This document shows positions 7,586 to 13,570 of a DNA stretch of 17,014 nucleotides, piece after piece. Positions within the stretch are counted from its first letter, which is position 1; every line of letters starts with the position of its first letter. The position numbers and the translations under genes are program-made. The stretch comes from an uncultured Collinsella sp. (GTDB lineage Bacteria; Actinomycetota; Coriobacteriia; Coriobacteriales; Coriobacteriaceae). The stretch is taken from NCBI GenBank assembly GCA_900552155.1, contig URYU01000021.1, positions 1-17,014 on the forward strand. The letters are read 5' to 3'. Under the pieces are notes generated by a model. That model was not told the origin of the DNA. It saw nothing but the letters and a program-made list of their open reading frames with translations, and did no database searches.

Positions 7586-8086
7586 ATGGATATTCAACTT
7601 AAGACGGGATGCTTTGATGACGCGGCGTTGGTGCGCCGCGTCGTTTTTATGGACGAGCAGGGCTACGAGAATGAGTTCGACGCTATCGACGAGGATCAGA
7701 ACTGCATTCATGTGACGCTCTATGTAGACGGCGAGCTTGCCGGTTGCTCGCGCGTGTTTCCCGAGGAGCTTGAGCGCGTGACTGACGCAGAGGCCCCGGT
7801 GTTGCCGGCATGCGACATGGACGAAGGCGTTGCGGCGGGGGAGGCCTACATTATGGGGCGCGTCGCCGTGCTGCCGGCTATGCGTCGTCGCGGACTGGCG
7901 AGTGCGATCGTCGAGGCCAGTGCTTCGTGTGCACGCGATGCCGGCGCTAAGCTTATTAAGCTGCATGCGCAGGAATACGTGTTGCCGCTCTATGCGAAGG
8001 CGGGCTACACGCAAATTGCCCCGGTAGATTACGAAGACGAGGGCCAGCCCCATGTCTGGATGGCCAAGCGCGTAGATGGCAGATAG
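7586..8086 (+). CDS. GNAT-family N-acetyltransferase (ElaA-like)
   Basis: A 166-residue acetyltransferase that should use acetyl-CoA; the acceptor is unknown. The acetyl-CoA loop (motif A) reads MGRVAVLPAMRRRGLASAIV (about 90-109), with the pyrophosphate-binding RRRGLA. Downstream, KLHAQEYVLPLYAKAGY (125-141) is the motif B region. The opening VFMDEQGYENEFDAIDEDQ resembles the ElaA subgroup and related proteins. GAAGGGG at 7574-7580, 5 nt before the ATG, sets the start; a TTG six codons upstream lies ahead of the Shine-Dalgarno. It begins 39 nt after the phosphatase stop, so it could be the last gene of that operon, but it has no obvious link to polysaccharide control. Its TAG stop overlaps the first base of a short repeat at 8086. 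Confidence 0.88.
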   Translation: MDIQLKTGCFDDAALVRRVVFMDEQGYENEFDAIDEDQNCIHVTLYVDGELAGCSRVFPEELERVTDAEAPVLPACDMDEGVAAGEAYIMGRVAVLPAMRRRGLASAIVEASASCARDAGAKLIKLHAQEYVLPLYAKAGYTQIAPVDYEDEGQPHVWMAKRVDGR

Positions 8087-8126
8087 GGACGTTCCTTTTC
8101 TGCCGGCAGCTGGGGACACTCCTTGG
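8086..8126. repeat. Imperfect direct repeat GGGACGTTCCTT / GGGACACTCCTT
   Basis: GGGACGTTCCTT starts at 8086 and GGGACACTCCTT at 8113, 27 nt apart and differing at two positions. Between them lies the perfect palindrome CTGCCGGCAG (8100-8109). The GGGACGTT core recurs in the inverted repeat at 10549-10604 on the other side of htpG, suggesting a family of extragenic repeats. Confidence 0.45.
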
Positions 8127-8129
8127 CAA

Positions 8130-8159
8130 TTGACGCATTGGAGCGCTCGGACATACAGT
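8130..8159 (+). promoter_or_regulatory. Candidate promoter of htpG
   Basis: TTGACG (8130-8135) and TACAGT (8154-8159) are separated by 18 bp. A second -10-like TATAAA at 8197-8202 lies nearer the gene but has no clear -35. No CIRCE element (TTAGCACTC-N9-GAGTGCTAA) and no HAIR box are visible, so heat control, if any, uses something else. Confidence 0.4.
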
Positions 8160-8233
8160 TTTTCGATTCCGTATGTATATATGCGCGCTATTGGGTTATA
8201 AAATCTAAGTCTGAATATAGCAGGTCTGCGATG

Positions 8234-8258
8234 CGGCTCGGGCAACCGGGCCGTTTTT
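8234..8258 (+). terminator. Terminator-like hairpin in the htpG leader
   Basis: CGGCTCGG (8234-8241) pairs with CCGGGCCG (8246-8253) in an 8-bp stem with one G-U pair, capped by a GCAA tetraloop and followed directly by five Ts (8254-8258). This is a textbook intrinsic terminator. It lies only 30 nt before the htpG start and downstream of the best promoter candidates, so it is either the end of the upstream unit with an unseen promoter after it, or an attenuator of htpG. Confidence 0.6.
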
Positions 8259-8288
8259 GCGGACGGGGGTAGCGCGAAAGGACTGCAC

Positions 8289-10313
8289 ATGCGTCAATTT
8301 AAGACCGAGAGCAAAAAACTGCTCGACCTCATGATCAACTCCATCTACACCAATAAGGAAATCTTCCTGCGCGAGCTTATCTCTAACGCGAGCGACGCCG
8401 TCGACAAGCTCAACTTTAAGAGCCTGCAGGATCCGAGCGTCAAGATCAACCAGGGCGACCTGGCCATTCGCGTCTCCTTTGATAAAGACGCCCGCACCAT
8501 TACCATCTCGGATAACGGCATTGGCATGACCGCCGAGGAGCTCGAGCGCAATCTGGGCACCATCGCCCATTCCGGCTCCGAGGAGTTTAAGACCGAGAAC
8601 GCCGAGCAGCAGGGCTCCGATGTCGACATCATCGGCCAGTTTGGCGTGGGCTTCTACTCTGCCTTTATGGTTGCCAGCCATGTGAAGGTCGTCAGCCGCG
8701 CCTATGGCGAGGATGTCGCCCATGTGTGGGAATCCGACGGTCTTGAGGGCTACACCATCGAGGACGGTGAGCGCGCCGAGCACGGTACCGATGTCATCCT
8801 GACGCTGCGCGAGAACGAGAAGCTCGATGCCGACGGCGAGGCCGAGACCTACGATCGCTTCCTGACCGAGTGGGGTCTCAAGAGCCTGATTCAGCAGTAC
8901 AGCAACTATGTGCGCTACCCGATTCAGATGATGGTGTCCAAGAGCCGCCAGAAACCCAAGCCCGAGGACGCCGGCGACGATTACAAGCCCGAGTACGAGG
9001 ACTACCAGGAGCTCGAGACCGTCAATTCCATGACACCGATCTGGAAGAAGCGCAGCTCCGATGTCGAGCAGAAGGACTACGACGAGTTCTACAAGTCCAC
9101 GTTCCACGACTTTGACGATCCTGCGCGCACCATCAGCTTCCATGCCGAGGGCACGCTCGAGTACGATGCCCTGCTGTTTGTGCCGGGCCGCGCGCCGTTC
9201 GATCTGTACAGCAAGGATTACGAGAAGGGTCTGGCACTCTACAGCTCCAACGTCCTGATCATGGAGAAGTGCGACGACCTGCTGCCCGACTACTACAACT
9301 TTGTCCGCGGCGTCGTGGATTCCGCCGATGTGTCGCTCAACATCTCGCGTGAGACGCTGCAGCAGAACCGTCAGCTCAAGGCCATCGCCAAGCGTGTGGA
9401 AAAGAAGATCACCGCCGACCTTGAGGATATGCGTGACAACGACCGCGAGGCCTACGAGAAGTTCTTTGAGAACTTTGGCCGCGGTCTTAAGTACGGCATC
9501 TACTCGAGCTATGGCATGAAGGCCGATGAGCTCGCCGATCTGTTGCTGTTCTGGTCTGCCAAGGAACAGAAGATGATTACACTGGCCGAGTATGCCAAGG
9601 GCATGCCCGAGGATCAGAAGGCCATCTACTACGCCGCCGGCGACTCGCGTGAGCGCTTGGCCAAGATGCCCGTGGTAAAGGGCGTGCTCGACCGCGGCTA
9701 TGACGTGCTGCTGCTGACGCAGGACGTGGATGAGTTCACCTTCCAGGCTATGCGTGAGTACGTTGCCGCCGATATGCCCAAGATCTACGAGGACGATGCC
9801 GCCCGCGAGGCTGCCGAAAAGGCCGTGGCCGATGGTGCCGAGCCCGAGGTTGAGGATCGTCACCTGGAGCTCAAGAACGTCGCAACCGGTGATCTTGACC
9901 TGGCGACCGAGGACGAGAAAAAGGAGGCCGAGGACGCCACCAAGGAGAACGAGGACCTCTTTAACGCCATGAAGGAGGCACTCGGCGACAAGGTCGAGAA
10001 GGTTGCCGTCTCTGCGCGCCTGACCGATGCTCCCGCGTGCATCACCACCGAGGGCCCGCTTTCGCTCGAGATGGAGAAGGTGCTCCAGAAGGGTCCCGAG
10101 GGCGCGCCCGACGGTATGCCCAAGAGCCAGCGCGTGCTCGAGCTCAACGCCAAGCACCCGGTCTTTTCCAAGCTCGTCGCCGCTCAGAAGGCGGGCGACG
10201 CCGACAAGATCAAGCAGTACTCCGGTTTGCTCTATGACCAGGCCCTGCTGGTCGAGGGCATTCTGCCCGAGGACCCCGTTGCCTTCGCAGCAGCTGTTTG
10301 CAACTTGATGTAG
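8289..10313 (+). CDS. htpG: Molecular chaperone HtpG (bacterial Hsp90)
   Basis: A 674-residue ATP-dependent dimeric cytosolic chaperone. The amino-terminal GHKL ATPase domain has LLDLMINSIYTNKEIFLREL with E29, then ISNASDAVDKL with N33, DNGIGM (75-80), GQFGVGFYSAFM (116-127) and HGTDVILTL. The middle domain carries the ATP-sensing arginine R354 in NISRETLQQNRQLK. The C-terminal domain runs to the end, without the eukaryotic MEEVD tail. It is about 50 residues longer than E. coli HtpG. Extra length lies in a charged insert near 220-240 and an acidic stretch at about 505-560 rich in E, D and K. GAAAGGA at 8276-8282 is 6 nt upstream of the ATG. It appears monocistronic, with a leader hairpin before it and a hairpin cluster after it. 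Confidence 0.97.
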   Translation: MRQFKTESKKLLDLMINSIYTNKEIFLRELISNASDAVDKLNFKSLQDPSVKINQGDLAIRVSFDKDARTITISDNGIGMTAEELERNLGTIAHSGSEEFKTENAEQQGSDVDIIGQFGVGFYSAFMVASHVKVVSRAYGEDVAHVWESDGLEGYTIEDGERAEHGTDVILTLRENEKLDADGEAETYDRFLTEWGLKSLIQQYSNYVRYPIQMMVSKSRQKPKPEDAGDDYKPEYEDYQELETVNSMTPIWKKRSSDVEQKDYDEFYKSTFHDFDDPARTISFHAEGTLEYDALLFVPGRAPFDLYSKDYEKGLALYSSNVLIMEKCDDLLPDYYNFVRGVVDSADVSLNISRETLQQNRQLKAIAKRVEKKITADLEDMRDNDREAYEKFFENFGRGLKYGIYSSYGMKADELADLLLFWSAKEQKMITLAEYAKGMPEDQKAIYYAAGDSRERLAKMPVVKGVLDRGYDVLLLTQDVDEFTFQAMREYVAADMPKIYEDDAAREAAEKAVADGAEPEVEDRHLELKNVATGDLDLATEDEKKEAEDATKENEDLFNAMKEALGDKVEKVAVSARLTDAPACITTEGPLSLEMEKVLQKGPEGAPDGMPKSQRVLELNAKHPVFSKLVAAQKAGDADKIKQYSGLLYDQALLVEGILPEDPVAFAAAVCNLM

Positions 10314-10321
10314 TTAGGTGT

Positions 10322-10347
10322 TTACGCGGTTTTACCAAACCGCGTAA
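10322..10347. repeat. Perfect 11-bp hairpin just after htpG
   Basis: TTACGCGGTTT (10322-10332) and AAACCGCGTAA (10337-10347) form a perfect 11-bp stem with a TACC loop, beginning 9 nt after the htpG stop. There is no T-tract after it, so it is more likely a 3'-end-stabilising or repeat structure than a classic terminator. It is followed by TCGACGCTGC, as is the next hairpin. Confidence 0.6.
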
Positions 10348-10351
10348 CGGC

Positions 10352-10406
10352 TCGACGCTGCCCTCAGTTCCGCCGTTCTAACGAACGGCGGACCAGTCGA
10401 CGCTGC
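10352..10406. repeat. Hairpin bracketed by TCGACGCTGC direct repeats
   Basis: TCGACGCTGC occurs at 10352-10361 and again at 10397-10406. Between them, TCCGCCGTTC (10369-10378) and GAACGGCGGA (10383-10392) form a perfect 10-bp stem with a TAAC loop. Together with the hairpin at 10322-10347 this looks like a two-copy pattern of hairpin followed by TCGACGCTGC, with different stem sequences. Confidence 0.5.
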
Positions 10407-10506
10407 GCGGGCGCCAGAGCGACAACTTGTCATTCAAAGAGGACGGCATGACCAGAAGGTCTATGCCGTCCTCTTTTCATGCCAATTTGTTCGCTCTGGC
10501 GCCCGC
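10407..10506. repeat. Nested 100-bp inverted repeat containing a terminator-like hairpin
   Basis: The outer arms are GCGGGCGCCAGAGCGACAA (10407-10425) and TTGTTCGCTCTGGCGCCCGC (10487-10506); 16 bp pair perfectly and 3 more after a 1-nt bulge. Inside, separated by 10-nt single-stranded stretches on each side, is a second hairpin at 10436-10476. CGCTG occurs on both sides, one base outside each arm (10401-10405 and 10508-10512), which could be a target duplication or chance. No open reading frame with coding character is inside. Confidence 0.6.
10436..10477 (+). terminator. Strong intrinsic terminator-like hairpin downstream of htpG
   Basis: A 14-bp stem (10436-10449 with 10463-10476) continues past a one-base bulge into GACC/GGTC and an AGAA loop (10454-10457). 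It ends in TTTT (10474-10477). It is the best candidate for the 3' end of the htpG transcript. It sits inside the larger inverted repeat 10407-10506. Confidence 0.65.
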
Positions 10507-10548
10507 TCGCTGGCATTGCCAAAACATCGACGTTGCCGTGGTCCTAAG

Positions 10549-10604
10549 TAGTCATTGGGGACGTTTTTGTTTGACTAGTCGTTTAAGAACGTCCCCGATG
10601 ACTA
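10549..10604. repeat. Long inverted repeat with GGGGACGTT core
   Basis: TAGTCATTGGGGACGTT (10549-10565) and AACGTCCCCGATGACTA (10588-10604) are 17-nt arms with one T-G mismatch, which would be a G-U pair in RNA. Pairing can extend about four more positions outward with wobbles. The 22-nt loop contains the palindrome GACTAGTC. No gene is visible between htpG and the YhgE gene, so this is extragenic. The GGGACGTT core is shared with the repeat at 8086. Confidence 0.6.
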
Positions 10605-10658
10605 TTTGAATTGCTAATTTGTGCGGGTTGTGGTTTTGTGACCTGCTGAAATTTAGGA

Positions 10659-10703
10659 TACTGTACATCTGTACGTTAACTCATCTTCGTAGTATATTGC
10701 TAC
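10659..10703 (+). promoter_or_regulatory. Candidate promoter and operator of the YhgE operon
   Basis: GTACA-TC-TGTAC (10663-10674) is a perfect inverted repeat with a 2-bp centre. A good -10-like TATATT follows at 10693-10698, itself inside a GTAG...CTAC dyad (10689-10703). The region just upstream has a TTGTGA (10636-10641). A repressor site overlapping the promoter is plausible, but no regulator gene is adjacent. Confidence 0.35.
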
Positions 10704-10804
10704 CCGCAAAACTCAACACCATTGTGCTTTGAGACGTTAAAGCGCCTACTACAATGGTTGTCGATAGTACGATTCGATTTAACGACAGGATGGATGGTCC
10801 AAGC

Positions 10805-13570
10805 GTGAGTCTCGGCAGCAAACTATCCAATGCAAAGGTGTCCTTTGCGATATTTAAGCGCGACATTAAGCGACTGCTTGTGAACCCCGTCGCCCTGGTG
10901 GTTACCCTAGGCGTGTGCGTTATTCCCTCGCTGTATGCCTGGTATAACATCGTGGCAAACTGGGATCCGTATGGAAACACCCAAGGCATCAAGATTGCTA
11001 TCGCCAACAACGATCGAGGCACCCAAAACGACTTGGTGGGTGAGCTCAACGCTGGCGACAAAGTGGTCGACCAGCTCAAGGAGAATCATCAGTTGGGCTG
11101 GACGTTCGTCGACTCGACGGCCGATGCCAAGGAGGGCGTCGAGAGCGGCGAGTACTATGCCGCTATCGTGATTCCCAAGAACTTCTCGGATAACCTGGTT
11201 TCGATGCTCGACGGCAACTACCATCAGCCCAAGCTCACGTACTACGTCAATGAGAAGAAGAGCGCCATTGCGCCCAAGGTTACCGATACCGGTGCAAACA
11301 CCATCGAGGAGCAGATCAACTCGGAATTTGTCTCTACGGTAGGCAAGACTGTTGCCGGTATCGCCAAGGATGCCGGTGTCGATTTAAAGGACAAGGCAAC
11401 CCAGACTCAGGACTCGCTGGCAAGTTCGGTGTCCGAGGCGTCCGACACCTTGGGCGAGGTGCGCGATTCGATTGGCGATATGAATGCCGCCATCGATAAG
11501 ACGAGTGGCGCTATCGCCTCGGCTGATGCGGCACTTGCCGGCTTGCAAGGCCAGGCACCGTCGCTGACGCAGGCGATCTCCCAGGGCAACGCCCTGCTGC
11601 GCGAAGCTCGCACCACGGCGGGCAACTCCATCACCTCGCTCTCCAAGGCGCTCTCGGAAGGCAGCCTTGCGCTCACCAAGACGTCGGCCTCTGCGAACGC
11701 TGCCATCGGCAAGCTGACGGGCGCGGTCACATCTACGACCACCCGTATCGACAACTCGCTCGAGTCTCTTCAAGCGACGATCGACCACAATAAGGCCGTT
11801 ATCGGGCACTTGGAGATTCTCGCCAATGACACGTCGACAGGTTCCGAGGAAATTGACGCGCGCATTGTATCGACCATCGATTTGCTTCGAGAGCAGAATG
11901 AAAAGCTTCAGAGCATCAAGGACGGTCTGTCCGCGCAGTCGAGCGCCATGGCGAATGACGCAGCGGCTGTTTCGGGTGCCAGTGACGCTATCAATAACGC
12001 AATTCATACCGGTGCGACCAACCTTGGCCAAGCCCAGACGGACTTGGGCCAAAACGCGCTGCCGAAGGCCTCGAGCGCGCTCGACTCTTTTGCTGCCGTT
12101 TCGGGCGACCTGACCGGTATCGTCTCGGGTATGACACCTACACTTGCAAATGCGCGCGGCACGTTGGCGCAGCTTAGCGCTACGCTCGGCCAGGCCAAGA
12201 CCACGCTGTCCCAGACCGATTCCTCGCTTGCCAAGGTCCAGGACAAGCTTGCAACCGCCGCCAATGACATCGCGGCGCTGCAGACCTCCGAGTCCATGGG
12301 CGAGCTGGCCGATCTGATGGGCGTCGATGTCAATGACGTGGCAGATTTCATGGCGTCTCCGGTTGAGTTGACGTCCAAGTCAATCTATCCGGTCAAGAGC
12401 TTTGGCTCGGGCATCGCTCCCTTCTACACCAATCTGGCGCTTTGGGTGGGCGGCTATGTGCTCATCGCCATTTACAAGCTCGAGGTCGACCGTGAAGGTG
12501 TTGGCAGCTTTACGGCGCGCCAAGGCTACTTTGGCCGCTGGTTGCTCATGGTGATCCTGGGCGCGTTGCAGGCCATCATCGTTACGGTAGGCGATCTGGT
12601 GATTGGCGTGCAGTGCGTCAGCCCGCTGCTGTTCGTGCTGGGCGGCATCGCCATTTCGTTCACCTACGTCAATATCATCTATGCGCTGTCCACCACGTTT
12701 AAGCATATCGGCAAGGCTATCGGCGTCATTCTCGTCATCGTGCAGATCCCGGGTTCGTCGGGCATGTACCCCATCGAGATGATGCCCGGCTTCTTCCAGT
12801 GGCTGCACCCGCTGCTGCCCTTTACCTACGGCATCAATCTGCTGCGCGAGACGGTCGGCGGCATGTATTCGTTCAACTACCTGTTTAACCTGTGCATTCT
12901 GGGCGTGTTCTTGATCGTGGCGCTCTTTATCGGCCTGCAGCTGCGTCCGCTGCTGCTCAACCTTAACCTGCTCTTTGATAAACAGCTCTCCACGACCGGT
13001 ATGATGATTTGCGAGTCCAACGACCTGCCGCGCCAGCGCTACTCGCTGCGCACGGCCATGCGCGTCATGCTCGATTCCGATTCGTACCGTCGCGAACTGC
13101 TCGATCATGCGGTCGCCTTTGAACATCGCTACCCGTACTACATCAAGGGCGGTTTTGCCGCCGTGGTGGGCGTTCAGGTCCTGCTCTTTGTCCTGTCGAC
13201 GGTTCTCGATATCGACAATAACGGCAAGATCATCCTGCTTGTCATTTGGATCATCTCGGTTATTGCCATCTGCGGCTGGCTTATCAATATCGAATATATC
13301 CGAGCGAGCCTCAATACCCAGATGCGCATCTCGGCGCTTTCGGATGAGGACCTGCGTCGCGAGATGCGCGAACACACGGCCGCCATTCCTGCCGCCCGCC
13401 ACATGTTTGGCCTCAACGCCAGCGAGCGTGGTGCCAAGGGCGGCGATCAGTCCACGGGCCGCTTGCCGCATATCGGCTCGCACCATAAATCTCAGGGCAG
13501 CGACAGCACAGCCACAAATGATGGAGATACCACCGCGCTTGGCAAGCACTCCAAAGGAGGTGAGGCATAA
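10805..13570 (+). CDS. YhgE/Pip-family membrane protein with C-terminal extension
   Basis: A membrane protein of about 921 residues. The YhgE/Pip family includes the lactococcal phage infection protein and is related to the type VII secretion protein EsaA. After FKRDIKRLLVNP comes helix 1 (about 25-46) with PSLYAWYNI, then the family motif WDPYGNT (53-59). A long extracytoplasmic region of predicted helix, rich in Ala/Ser/Asp/Leu, follows to about 535. A bundle of about six helices lies at about 538-735. Beyond the usual family end are two extra helices (about 782-801 and 808-828) and a polar tail of about 90 residues rich in Ser, Gly, His and Thr; the tandem partner lacks these. The start is unsure: GTG 10805 follows GATGG at 10793-10797, ATG 10790 and ATG 10754 are in frame but have no clear ribosome site. 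The molecular function is unknown. Confidence 0.88.
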   Translation: MSLGSKLSNAKVSFAIFKRDIKRLLVNPVALVVTLGVCVIPSLYAWYNIVANWDPYGNTQGIKIAIANNDRGTQNDLVGELNAGDKVVDQLKENHQLGWTFVDSTADAKEGVESGEYYAAIVIPKNFSDNLVSMLDGNYHQPKLTYYVNEKKSAIAPKVTDTGANTIEEQINSEFVSTVGKTVAGIAKDAGVDLKDKATQTQDSLASSVSEASDTLGEVRDSIGDMNAAIDKTSGAIASADAALAGLQGQAPSLTQAISQGNALLREARTTAGNSITSLSKALSEGSLALTKTSASANAAIGKLTGAVTSTTTRIDNSLESLQATIDHNKAVIGHLEILANDTSTGSEEIDARIVSTIDLLREQNEKLQSIKDGLSAQSSAMANDAAAVSGASDAINNAIHTGATNLGQAQTDLGQNALPKASSALDSFAAVSGDLTGIVSGMTPTLANARGTLAQLSATLGQAKTTLSQTDSSLAKVQDKLATAANDIAALQTSESMGELADLMGVDVNDVADFMASPVELTSKSIYPVKSFGSGIAPFYTNLALWVGGYVLIAIYKLEVDREGVGSFTARQGYFGRWLLMVILGALQAIIVTVGDLVIGVQCVSPLLFVLGGIAISFTYVNIIYALSTTFKHIGKAIGVILVIVQIPGSSGMYPIEMMPGFFQWLHPLLPFTYGINLLRETVGGMYSFNYLFNLCILGVFLIVALFIGLQLRPLLLNLNLLFDKQLSTTGMMICESNDLPRQRYSLRTAMRVMLDSDSYRRELLDHAVAFEHRYPYYIKGGFAAVVGVQVLLFVLSTVLDIDNNGKIILLVIWIISVIAICGWLINIEYIRASLNTQMRISALSDEDLRREMREHTAAIPAARHMFGLNASERGAKGGDQSTGRLPHIGSHHKSQGSDSTATNDGDTTALGKHSKGGEA

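Noticed and set aside
8127..8288. CIRCE or HAIR heat-shock operator upstream of htpG
   Set aside because: No match to TTAGCACTC-N9-GAGTGCTAA or to CTTGAGT-N7-ACTCAAG; only weak dyads such as ACATAC...GTATGT are present.
8205..10157. 650-codon open frame on the minus strand
   Set aside because: Antisense to htpG, rich in Leu, Gly and His typical of reversed GC-rich codons, with no recognisable motif.
10427..10609. 60-codon open frame on the + strand in the htpG-YhgE gap
   Set aside because: It is made of inverted-repeat arms and lacks a ribosome site, so it is not coding.
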